A DNA stretch of 64,000 nucleotides. Origin: Cylicocyclus nassatus. Lineage: Eukaryota > Nematoda > Chromadorea > Rhabditida > Strongylidae. The notes beneath the pieces were generated by a model that saw only the letters and a program-made list of their open reading frames with translations, searched no databases and was not told the DNA's origin. Made by a program: the position numbers and the translations under genes. Where the stretch lies: positions 14,317,834 through 14,381,833 of the forward strand of contig CATQJL010000001.1 of NCBI GenBank assembly GCA_958299035.1, given 5' to 3'. Below, piece by piece: positions 1 through 10,194 of this stretch. Numbering within the stretch: position 1 is the stretch's first letter; each line of letters opens with the position of its first letter.

Positions 1-440
1 CAGCATGCTCGATTACACCCCTGTGCCAAATTCCAGCCCCCTAGCTCAAATTTTGCAAAATCGATAAAATTGATAGAAGTAATGGATAATTCCAAAAACT
101 AATATTGTATTCGTAATCTGCATGCTCGATTACCCCCCTGTGCAAACTCCCAGCCCCGCAGGTCAAACTTTACAAAAAAATTGATAAAATCGATAAAAGT
201 AATGGACGATCCTGAAAACTAATATTGTGTTCGTAATCAGCATGCTCGATTACCCCCCTGTGCAAAATCCCAGCCTCGCATGTCAAAATTTACAAAAAAT
301 CGATAAAATCAATAAAAGTAACCGATAATTCTGAAAACTAATATTGTATTCGGAATCCCCATGCTCACTTCCCCCCTGTGCCAACTCCTAGCCCTGTAGG
401 TGAACTCTGCGAAAAAATCGATAAAAATCGGTAAGATCGA
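1..440. repeat. Tandem repeat, unit about 120 bp
   Basis: Three full units and a partial one start near 1, 119, 239 and 358. Each begins with a GCATGCTCGATTACMCCCCTG-like stretch and runs through an A-rich part with repeated TCGATAAAAT words to ATATTGTATTCGTAATC. Units differ by scattered substitutions. The array touches the window edge, so its full length is unknown. No coding capacity is seen. Confidence 0.85.
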
Positions 441-542
441 CATCGATCGATAACGAAAAGTGGACTGTGACACGCGCCGGGGCCCGAAGTGTATGTGTGC
501 CAAGTTTGGTCCGGATACGGCGGAGCCGGGTAAGCCAGCTAG
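441..542 (+). mobile_element. 3' end of a nonautonomous Helitron-like element (copy 1)
   Basis: The segment ends in a GC-rich stretch (GGTCCGG...GCCGGG), then about ten bases, then CTAG followed by T. The same layout (hairpin, 10-12 nt, CTAG, host T) ends two more copies at 1430 and 2598, which fits Helitron 3' termini. The 5' end cannot be placed; the tandem repeat to its left may be internal to the element. The element class is inferred. Confidence 0.5.
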
Positions 543-1430
543 TATATATATAAAACTCAAAAATTGTCAGTTTGGAGGGTATGTGCGTTATAGAAACGCG
601 CGCCGCTCAACCGATTAAGCTGAAACTTTACACACATATGTTTTCGAGCCTTGCGCAGATGATAGGCTACTTTTTGCAGCGATTCGTTGGGTCTTTCTAT
701 CGATTTATGATTTGCAGCACTTTGCAATAAAAATGATTCTTATCATTTGCTATCAAAACAGGGGTATGTAAACAAGGCTGGCATGTCTCATTGTGAACTT
801 CTGTTGACGAAGTGCAGTGAAAAGTGTTCTTGATGTAAGTCTCAATTGCTCATTTAAATGGATGCACTAAATGTATCTTATGCGGAAACCTTAGCGTGCA
901 AGAGACCATGAGTGCTTTGTAGCGAGTGTTTTGCACGGAAGCGTGCTCAATTTACGCTTATAATCAATGCTTTCTTCGTTACATGCTCAATTTAAACAAT
1001 GAGGGGTCAAAATTTTTCATGAGATTGCGCACAAATTGTTTGTCAATACCAGAAATAATGTCAAGACAAGCGACAACTCACATTCGCTATAGTTGATCCC
1101 TTGGACCAGGAAAGTGCGCGAGTGCAAAGTACTGCCGACTCCACAAAAATTGACGGCAAGCAGTGAATGAAGATGAAGTAGCCGGTTAACGGCAAAGTGT
1201 CACAAAAAATGATCCTCATAATAACAATGAGCGCTGCTATCAATTAACTCGCGCTGCTTGCTTAGGTTTTGCGTGTTGAATTTGATTTGGAGAAAGAGAG
1301 ATATGCTACCGACTAATAAGTGTTCACATTTTGTTTTTGTTCTTTACACAGTTTCTACAATGCCACCGAATACCTTATCTTCATTCCCGATCAGTGATCA
1401 TTCCCGGGCTGGACCGGGCAGATCAGCTAG
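543..1430 (+). mobile_element. Nonautonomous Helitron-like repeat (copy 2)
   Basis: The first 175 bases (from TATATATAAAACTCAA) match 2120-2300 by eye, including the shared words GATAGGCTACTTTTTGC and CTATCGATTTAT. The copy ends with a CCCGG-GCTGGA-CCGGG hairpin, CAGATCAG, and CTAG before T. It directly abuts copy 1, a head-to-tail arrangement. There is no Rep/helicase coding, so it would depend on another element. A SINE-like identity is the main alternative. Confidence 0.5.
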
Positions 1431-2119
1431 TAACTTATAATAACGGGCTAAGGGTGTTTACGTGACTTTGTGTGTGTCTGTCTGTCTGTCTGTAACGAAA
1501 TTCATACAGCGGGTTCCAGTCAACATCCCGAGCCCAAATTTATAGCGCATGCTACCAACGTAGAACTCCACCATGCAAAAGCGCAAACGGATTCGTTGGT
1601 GGGCCCCTCAGAATTTGCTAGTCAAATGAATTCGTTTGGCTTCTGGCCCGCAAAATTGGGTCCGTATCAAAGCTTTTTGCAAAGTCGTGGATGTATTTAG
1701 CAGGTTGATGTGTAAGCCATGGACTTTAGACCGAAAAGTGACAAAGGTTTGCTACTTTACGAAACCGGCGCCAAAAAGAATTGGTCGCATAAATGGTCAA
1801 TCCGCCGTGGTTTTACCTGAGCATTTGAGGAGGTTTTTTGCATAGAGATGTGGCTCACGACAACTACTGTCCTCATGGCGATAGCCAAGCCAAAAAAACT
1901 TTCAAAACCTATTCAAATTTGCATTTGTTCTTCTGCGAAAAGTTACATCCACGTGAATCACCGATCTTACATGAAAAAGCTTTTGGAATGAATAGTTGTT
2001 TACATTTTATTCGCGATAGTCGGCATTGTGCGGTGAGTTTCAATGTCATCATCACTCGAGAATGAGTAAGGCATATAGAGTAGGACCAGTGCGAGCCTCT
2101 GCGAAGCAGAGGTGACGCA
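1431..2119. repeat. Repeat-derived noncoding segment with a TGTC microsatellite
   Basis: A short (TGTC)n run lies at 1472-1490. Near the right end (2092-2112) is a perfect hairpin, CCTCTGC-GAA-GCAGAGG, followed by TGACGCAATGG, resembling the hairpins that end the neighbouring Helitron-like copies. This may be a further, different element. Open frames here are short and unconvincing. Confidence 0.4.
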
Positions 2120-2598
2120 ATGGTATATAAATAAAACTCAATCTCTGTAAATTTGTTCGTATGTAAGTATGTGGCTTATAGACTCCTTTGTTTGTGAACC
2201 GATGAGGCTGAAATTTGCTCCCCTACAAATGAGGCCAGGCGCAGAAGATAGGCTACTTTTTGCGACGATTCACTGGGTCCTTCTATCGATTTATTGATTT
2301 GTTTACTAACATGTAGGAAAATGAAAGCTATATCATTCAGTTTTCGCAAGTTAAGTAGTAAGGGGCATACAGATCATTCACATTTTGCGGTGAGGAGGAT
2401 GCGATGTCATGAAGCGAGCCGGTCGAGAAGGACAAATTCACCACGGTTACTATACGTGTGCTGGAACTGACTTGGAGCTGAAGCAGGAGAGGAAGAGAAA
2501 ATATGATCTGAAGGAAGTGGAGGAATGGCAAGCAAACATCTTGAAGCAGACGGGTCATTTTGGACCCTTGGCCCGGGCGAACCGGGGACCGCAGCTAG
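2120..2598 (+). mobile_element. Nonautonomous Helitron-like repeat (copy 3)
   Basis: Starts with TATATAAATAAAACTCAA, homologous to the start of copy 2. Ends with the hairpin CCCGG-GCGAA-CCGGG, then GGACCGCAG and CTAG with T next. Homology between the two big inverted arms begins only five bases after its end (2603). This element therefore sits exactly where left-right homology is lost, and it may be an insertion or the edge of the duplicated segment. Confidence 0.5.
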
Positions 2599-3042
2599 TA
2601 GTCACTAAAAATTATGTAATAGATACTCTCTTCATCGATCTCTCTTCTAGCTTTAACTTCTTTTCTCCTAAAGACCGCGATAACTGCGTCATTTGAAGAG
2701 TTTTTGCAATAGAGCTAAATTCTCACTACTCGAATGAGCACGTTAAATCATTTGGACTCGAGCTGTCCTTCCCGGCCTCCTACTCTTTCTGCTTGATGGA
2801 TCACCATATTTTTGACAATGGTTTACATGGGTAAAGAGGTAAACATGGAATGCCTTTGAGTCTTTTTGGAAAACCTGAAAAAAAAACTTTTTTCATTAGA
2901 TCGTCCCAGTAAACCCGTTTTCCAATAAATCAAGCGGTTTTTACTTTTATACATAGCAGGCTTAGGGACCATTTGATAGATCGAATCAGCACTATAAAAT
3001 GACCTGAACACCTCCATTTGAACATGAGTCATAATGCAGGTA

Positions 3043-3991
3043 TTAGGTTGTCAAGAAAATAATGTCGTTTTTTATTTGCTTGCTTTAACAAAGCAAACAG
3101 ACTCAACCCAACAAAGGGTAATGGGTATTGTTCGATAGAGCAAAGCAAGCTCTACAAGATGGCGTTCATAATCTTGCGCTAAGCTCGATCCACGGAATGT
3201 TCGAACTCAAAATCTGAAGATATCCAAATGCTCAAAAAATCGAAAAAAAATCAGGTCTTCGTCCAAATAATTTCTACGGATCTCCCACTCGCACACTTCA
3301 ATACTTTCGATATATGATATCCATATGTGCAGTTGCTGTGTTTTTTCCTTGACTACAAACTGAAAAAACAAAAATTTTCGTGTTTTTCTAAAAGCAATGC
3401 TGAGCCGTTCTTGCATATATAATTCTATACTACAAGTTTAGGTAAGTATAACTATAAATTTTCAGCCTATTTCGAGCGGTAGTTTTCGAGAAATGTTGCT
3501 TTTAGCACTGAAACTGAAAAGAAGAAAGCTGATTTCGATATTTCTCAAAAACTACTGCTCGGAATGGGCTGAAAATCTGCAGTTATACTTACTTAGGCTT
3601 GTAGTATAGAATCACATATACAAGAACGGCTCAGCATTGCTTTTAGAAAAACATGAAAATTTTTGTTTTCTCAATTTGTAGTCAAGGAAAAAGTACAGCA
3701 ACTGCACATATGTATATCATATATCGAAAGTATTGACGTGTGCGAGTGGGAGGTCAGTAGAAATTATTTGGACGAAGATCTGATTTTTTTTCGATTTTTT
3801 GGGCATTTGGATATCTTCAGATTTTGAGTTCGAACATTCCGTGGATCGAGCTTGGCGCAAGATTATGAACGCCATCTTGTAGAGCTTGCTTTGCTCCATG
3901 GAACAATACCCATTACCCTTTGTTGGGTTGAGTCTGGTTGCTCTGTTAAAGCAAGCAAATAAAAAACGACATTATTTTCTTGACAACCTAA
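3043..3991. mobile_element. Foldback Tc1/mariner-type MITE, left arm only
   Basis: The ends TTAGGTTGTCAAGAAAATAA and its complement are flanked by TA on both sides. The inverted repeats extend for several hundred bases to a centre near 3510, so nearly the whole 949 bp can fold back. The right arm has the intact empty site (AATGTAGGTATATAAG near 46734), so insertion into one TA is directly visible. No transposase frame is present. Confidence 0.85.
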
Positions 3992-6900
3992 TATATAAGT
4001 CTGGAGCCAAAACTAAAATTTTTCAACTTGAAACCGGATCTTCTTACGGAAAATTTTTACGGACATTCATCTTGGTCATCATACAATAGACACATGGTAG
4101 TAACCGAAGATGCATTGCTGGATTTTTTCCAGAGACCAAAATGACGAAATAAAAATAGCCCGGTACAAAGAAATCAATCTTTTTTGTTTTCTTATGTTAA
4201 ATTCATTTTCAATAGGCAGAACATATGCAGAGACATAACTTTAGGTTTTCCCTAGAAAGGAATCCAATTTTTTAGGATTATATTTACTAGAGGTTGTTGT
4301 AAACAATCACATGCGTGGGAGGAGCTGGTAGAGGGTAGACTCTGCCGATTCTAGACTATTTTTTTCTCGATTTCTATGCGCGGAAAAACCCAACGAATGC
4401 TTTTTTGATTAGTACTATGTGATATGATGATGTGTTTGCTGTGTGATGATCAAGTTGGAGGTCCGTTGTAATTTCCTAGATGGAGATCCAATTTTTCTAG
4501 ATATATGAGGAATTTTGATTTTTAGCTTTGCATTTTACCTGCATTATGACTAAGTGGATATTTGGTGGTTTGGTGGACAATCTAATTTTGTAAATGATCA
4601 ATGCTATAAAATATCTCGAGAACCTGGCTGAAAAAATTCGATTGTTGCCTAAGCGCAAGGTGATCATGTTGTGAATGTTCTTAAAAATTTTTGACAAATT
4701 TAGATACCCTTTTTTTCGAAAAGTCAAACCTTCACTCATTCCCTCCCCCCCCCCCTCTCGAAGAGGAATACTGCAACTACGACATCACAAAGATGTGACC
4801 GTCGTGGTCACTCCTTTCAAGTGCTTCACCTCTTGAAAGCTGTTCGCTGTGACGTCGTGTGCGTGCGAGCCCTAACACCACCTTAAACTAATCTCTTCTC
4901 CTCCTTTGGCGATGTCTGTTTGCATTTTCGATTCGTTTTTGATTTCGAGTCAAAGCTTCTACGCGTCTAAGCTCGGTCACCCCGCTAGCTTACCGTTTCG
5001 TACCAATTTTTCCTCCAAAAATCTCATTATATCGTCTCAATTTAATCATTTGTTTATATCAGGTAGTATCGAAAATAATGCCGCTTTTTTCAAATGAATG
5101 CCGCACTTCGTGGAAGAAAGATTTCTAAGAGGTTTTGGGATCACTGGATGTAGCACTTCCTCCTCTTTCTAGTGGTTATAATTTCGTTGAACAATATTCA
5201 GACCATGCTTTTTGGGATGGTTAGATTTCACAATTTTTCTAATTTTGTTATAAAGCTCGGAAGAAGTTTGAATGCATGGATAGACCAACCCTTACAGGAA
5301 ACAGTAAGAATTTCTTTCTTTCCTTAGAATCCCGTCACAATTTTTTGATAAATTTTTCATTGGGACCATATTCTTTTGATAATTTATTTTCATTGGGACC
5401 ATTTTTTAATGAGATTTTTTCATTGGATCGGATCTTAGCAGACTTGCCTCACCATCAGGCATAAACGTATCAAACACCGATAAGTGTTAGGAAGTCGAAA
5501 CTTTCAGAGGTGAATTATGGTTCAACAGTAGTCTGAAGCAATTGAGCATTTACCGCTTCAAAATAACAACTTTCGAGATTTTCGGGTAAAGCCTGAGGCT
5601 TTTTCAAAGCGTTTTCTTTTTACCTGAGATTCGAAATATGAAATTTGTTGATTTTATCACGGAGACTTTATAGACGGAACAAAAAAAGAAAAGAGGGAAA
5701 CAGAAGCATCGAATAACATCCGAGTTCTTGTCGGTTATTATTCTATGAGGCTTGAGCTTGCCAAATATGGAAGCTAGCAGCATCAGTTGCATGGATTGCT
5801 GCCAAAATCTCCCAGAAATCTTTAATCCCAGATGTGACATTGATTTGAAAAAAAAAGAAACTACTAAATTATGATTAATTACTAAATTGCTAAATTATTA
5901 TATTATTATATCAATCAATAATATTTGCATAGCAGCGAAATTGTCTCCATTAATTTTTACCTTACCATTTTTCTATTTTTCCAGCTGATGTTACCAAATT
6001 TTTTGCCTTCAAGGAAAAGGGTAACCGAGCTACAGTAATTTGAAACCTCCTCTACCAATACTCCTTGAAGCGTCTAGCGTTGATTTTGCGCTGTGAAAAA
6101 ACTCCCCTTTTTGTTCCAATAACAAACCCAGACTACAAGAGTTCCTCTTGCAATTTCTGTGCTCTTCAAATATTCAAACAAAGCGCTCTGACAAGCCAAA
6201 AAAGCGCTTGACCAGTCACCTCTATGTAAACATTCACAACAGGCCACCATTATTTGCTGCTGAAAGCAAGAGTGTATTTAAGCGTTGTCCAGGGTTTCCG
6301 TGGGGTTTCTTACCTGCGTGAAGTTGAGATTTTTTGAGATTCACGTATCTCCAATATACATCATAAACTGATTCTCCACTTTTAAAGCTTCTGAAGCTTG
6401 GTATTTGACCTTATATACCAATGTCAAGAATTCATTAAATTTTGCTTTATTAGAGTCAGAGTCGACTTTTTTTGCATTTTTCGCAGAAATTATAATTTTT
6501 GGCAGAAACGCTCGCTCAGCACAACTTTTCTCAGATAGAGCAGGTTATAAAACTCATAATAACAAATGGTCCAATTATTAGTGCACATTCTTGGAATCTC
6601 TGCACAGAATTATCATGATTTCATTATCTTCTTCAGCTTCTATCTTTGCAATGTTTGCATCTTATAGAGTCTTTCATATGCTATGTAAAGCACATGATTT
6701 CCATTCTTAGGATAAAACTATGGATAAATTTTTCTAAAAAATTAAGAAACTATGAATTTCTAAATATGGTGCAAAAGAACTTTCGGGCTTACCCAATAGT
6801 TCAGTCTACGTTCTCGCTCGTGGAAGATTCGAATTCTGATTTTAGAGAGTGAAAAACTTTGGTAATTTTTCTCACAATGTTCTCGTTGGTATAGTCAGAG

Positions 6901-7304
6901 AGAAAAATGTAAACAGCAGAAGAATGTCTAGTTATACTAGAATGTGAGGATACTCACTGCTCGAAGTGGCTCTACGAATGCCAACCAGACTTTACATTGC
7001 CCAAAGCCGATCTACCCTTATTATTTTGCTAAAATTCGTCGGCTTTTGTAGAACTCAAAACTTCTTCTCTTCACAAAAAAAGATCCTTCTGCACCAGCCT
7101 CTTCACATCCATAATTATGTGGTGCAAAATTCGTAACACCACTTTCAAAAAATTATTAACTTTATGTTATTGTTACTTAGTGGATTTACTTCTAGTAAAT
7201 TCTTCGTACAAGGAAATCAAGCCGCAAACATCACAACTTTTCATGAAGACTTCTGATCAGCGCAAATTTTGTTCGCAAAAAAGGAGGTCACGATCTCTCG
7301 TTAA
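3992..7304. other. Noncoding stretch of the left arm
   Basis: AT-rich sequence with only short, low-quality open frames. Visible structure includes a poly-C run at 4742-4755, short repeats of a CATTGGGACCATTTTT word at 5355-5425, and simple AT repeats near 5890. Conservation with the right arm (about 42900-46730) is at the same level as elsewhere. I see no gene, RNA gene or recognisable regulatory site. Confidence 0.6.
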
Positions 7305-7601
7305 CACATTCACGACAGGGCCGATTTTCCGATGACTGCCATTTCGGACCATAGCATTTTTCGCAAATTTGAGTTTGCGTGATATTTTCAGGTCATTGAT
7401 GGGTCCTGCGGTTTGAGGTGTCAATCTTTTGGGAAGTACTCCAAGAGCTGTATACAGAAGTTTCTCGGTTTGCCTAAAAAGTTTCACCGTGAACTAGCAA
7501 AATCAAAAACTCCAGAAAGCATACGACCCACCGGTGGGTCGTATTGTCCGAAATGGCAGTACGCGTACGACCCACCGGTGGGTCGTATTGTCGTGAATGT
7601 G
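7305..7601. mobile_element. TTAA-flanked (piggyBac-type) MITE, left arm only
   Basis: Terminal repeats CACATTCACGAC and GTCGTGAATGTG are bounded by TTAA on both sides (7301-7304, 7602-7605). The right arm has the uninterrupted site with a single TTAA (GTCTTTAACGAGAG, 42747-42760), so the insertion boundaries are exact. TTAA duplication is the signature of piggyBac transposases. Inside lie two copies of the 20-bp palindrome ACGACCCACCGGTGGGTCGT. The 297 bp carry no coding capacity. Confidence 0.82.
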
Positions 7602-7605
7602 TTAA

Positions 7606-8096
7606 AGGCTGTTTTGGCTTTTGTTGTTATGTTTTCAGCTTGGTAAGCTTGTTTGAAATACCCGAAAGTGGAATGATCTTTTTTCTGCTTTTTTATGTCT
7701 GTAACCTGTTCAGAAGAGAGGACCTGATTGTAAGCTCTAACTTCAGGAACTGCAGAATTTTCTCAGTTAGCTGAAATATGAGCCAGCAGATTCGTTTAGA
7801 AGGAAGTTACCATTTTTCAGAATGGTGCGAGCGAACTTTCCGACGAAACCAATATGTAATTGTGAAATTTTTTGATAAAGTTACTTCACTTTATTTACTT
7901 CGTTTCAATCCTTCATTTGGCCTGAGTGAATCTGTTACTTTTACACTTTGCGATTACTTTTTAGTATTTCTGCAGAGCTCTCTCAAGACCTCTCGACTAT
8001 CCCTATTTTCATGATGATTTTACGTTCGTTTTTATGTTTTCTTTTGTTAGACTCTATTGTTTGACTATTTCACAATGTTTCTGTTCATTCAAGACA
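7606..8096. other. Upstream region of the small secreted-protein gene
   Basis: AT-rich sequence conserved with the right arm, except that the right arm carries a 920-bp mariner MITE at the TA equivalent to about 7850. An in-frame ATG at 8034 could extend the next gene's N-terminus by 21 residues, but the extension adds a cysteine-rich leader ahead of an already adequate signal peptide. No clear TATA box. Confidence 0.4.
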
Positions 8097-8870
8097 ATGA
8101 ATTCATTCAGAAGCATGGCAAGAATCACCTGTCAAGTTCTTGCTACTCTGCTCCTGTATTTCTCTAGCTTCTGCTTTTCAACCAGTACAGACTGCTCGTC
8201 CAGTACTGGAAACTCAATACGAGCGAAACGAGGATGTCCAATGTCTCCCTATGCAACGTTTTTGACCGAGGACCAGCAGGTATTATACAACAAATGCAGT
8301 CCCCTTTTTTTGCAAAAATTGTGTTTTCTTCCAGGAAACTCTACACGAGCTTGTAACGGAAGCTCGACAGCAAGGAGCAGACGAGTATCAAGTAAAAGAA
8401 CATATTGACGCTTACATAAGCAAAATATTGCCGCCGCAAAGGTAAATCAATATATTTTTATTTCTTTGATTATTTCTATTTTTACTATATTTTTATTTTT
8501 CTATTGATTTTGGAAGCAAAGGACATGCGCAAACTCGTGCGACAAAATCAATAATGCATGTGCGCTTGTAACGCGACTCATAGGCGTCACGGTCCCCGCC
8601 GCTCAATAAAATTGAAGTAATTGCTGACTTTAGGTATTCTGAATTTCAACAAGCCTATGAACGATTCGAGGCTGAACGACGAGGGAAACGGAGCGCCGAA
8701 GGTTCATCCGTTAGCTTCTATAAAAACATTTCCAAGCTTTTGTTTTTTTTACAGAGAAACAGCTTCCTAAGAAAGTCTATGATCTTGTCGATCAATACTC
8801 GGGATCATCGCTAGATATCGACTACAGCAAATTCTACAAGGATGACGTGCGAAGACTGCGGAACCTATGA
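8097..8870 (+). CDS. Small secreted protein with two dibasic cleavage sites (left copy)
   Basis: I do not recognise the family. Four exons (8097-8279, 8335-8441, 8634-8701, 8755-8870) join in phase with GT-AG introns into 157 residues. Residues 8-28 form a hydrophobic signal peptide (ARITCQVLATLLLYFSSFCF). RAKR at 42-45 and RGKR at 113-116 look like furin/convertase sites. They would release a roughly 68-residue helical segment (46-113, starting GCPMSPYATFL) and a C-terminal piece of about 41 residues ending RRLRNL. The middle segment is rich in charged and Gln residues, vaguely like nematode NPA or SXP/RAL-2 helical antigens, but I see no diagnostic motif. The start at 8097 is preferred over 8034 for the signal peptide. 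An intact mirrored copy lies at 40567-41334. A secretory-pathway location is inferred. Confidence 0.75.
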
Positions 8871-8899
8871 TTGTTGTTGCTGTTTTGTAAATATGAAAC

Positions 8900-8905
8900 A
8901 ATAAA
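8900..8905 (+). terminator. Polyadenylation signal AATAAA
   Basis: AATAAA lies 30 bases after the TGA of the secreted-protein gene and is conserved in the right-arm copy. It is the canonical eukaryotic poly(A) hexamer at a typical nematode distance. Confidence 0.6.
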
Positions 8906-9360
8906 TACTTACTCTTATTATTCATACCGGCTCGATACTGAATAGACGGCATTCTACGCATGGGTAGGGCGTGACTGCGGACAGACGAGAGAGCACTGAT
9001 TTGAGGAGAGACCAGACGATGATGCAGCGAAAGCGCAGTTGTCAGATCGAAGATCCGCTCTGCGCATTCAAAGGCAACATCTATCCAAAATTTATGCTTC
9101 TACGTTTTTGTCATTTTGGGGCCTTTCTGTGGCCCTGATCACAGTCATGAAGTGCAAAACGTTAGGAAGAACCAAAAAGCCCAATTTCTGGGAACTCTCT
9201 AATGTAAGGAGTGGACAACTTTCAATCCTCGGATAGGCGGAGCTTGATAGAGAGGCGTGGCTTGATAGTACTTTAGTGGGTTCCACGTCTATTTTTCCCA
9301 TTCAGAGGCCACACTGGAGGACCGAACCAACACAGATATCCTCCTGGGGCATGCTTTTGA
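8906..9360. other. Intergenic, nothing recognised
   Basis: Sequence between the secreted-protein gene and the palindromic MITE. Short frames on both strands mirror each other and look like chance. In the right arm the CR1-type LINE is inserted in the homologue of GGATATCTGTG at about 9335-9345. Confidence 0.5.
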
Positions 9361-9804
9361 AGGCAGTGTCCGAGCAAAAAGTCGAATTGAGATTTTGTGC
9401 CCCGGGCCTATTCACTATGCTGAATCCGAAAATCCACACTGGAATGCGCAAAAAAGGCAAAAAAGGGCTCTAACACAGGAGTGAAATCAAAAGTGGGCGG
9501 GGTCCTCCCCACGGTGAATTTCGCATCCCAGCTTCTGGAGCGATCTTCCCAATTCATCTAGCGCTCCGAGATTTCACCGGCCAGGTGCGAATGCATGACT
9601 TGAAATCGGAACCGAGAAGATCGCTCTGGAAGCTGGGAATGTGAATTCACAGTGGGGAGGACCCCGCCCACCTGCTGATTTCCCTCCCGTGTTAGAGCCG
9701 TTTTTCGCCGTTTTCGCGCGAATGTGCATTTTCGGATTCAGCGTAGCGAATAGGCCCGGGTAAGTAAAAAATCTCAAGATCGAGTTTTTGCCCGGACACT
9801 GCCT
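9361..9804. mobile_element. Palindromic MITE with AGGCAGTGTCC ends (left copy)
   Basis: The ends AGGCAGTGTCCGAGCAAAAA and TTTTTGCCCGGACACTGCCT are inverted repeats, and homology between the halves continues inward (GGGCCTATTCACTATGCTGA mirrored near 9735-9760). Flanks are TTGA and TTAA, consistent with a TTAA or TWA target. It is present in both arms, so it predates their divergence. The element at 20595-20949 has related ends (AGGTAGCGTCC). No coding. Confidence 0.75.
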
Positions 9805-10100
9805 TTAAGCAAGGTTCTAGTCGGGTTGCTTAGACTTTGCCTTTAGATTCAGTCCGCGCGCTTAGCAGACCTCTGCAAAGATGATCGTTAATGAAAAAAG
9901 AATAACGTATTTCAAATCTTTTGCCGAATTTGATTTTTCCCTTACGGCTTAATCTATCCAAGCTTTTGAGGCTTCTACCTCTATTTCATTTTTCTACAAG
10001 ACAATAGATCATTATGGCCACTGCTCAGACAAATAGGTTTCCAAAAAGTGATGTGATGTTTGAATGATAAGATCTAAACCCAATGATAACAAACATGGTC
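9805..10100. other. Upstream region of the phosphatase-like gene
   Basis: About 300 bases leading to the TATA-like element. No repeat or open frame of note is seen; it aligns with 35077-35372 in the right arm. Confidence 0.5.
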
Positions 10101-10110
10101 CTATATAAGG
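10101..10110 (+). promoter_or_regulatory. TATA-like box upstream of the phosphatase-like gene
   Basis: CTATATAAGG lies 85-94 bases ahead of the chosen ATG and is conserved in the other arm (35067-35076 on the minus strand). Position and sequence fit a core promoter. Function is inferred. Confidence 0.5.
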
Positions 10111-10194
10111 CTGCGATCACGTTAGATTGCTCAGTTTGCTTTCCACGTCAGATGTAATCAGGTCTGCTGCCATCGTCATGGGACTATCAAGCCG

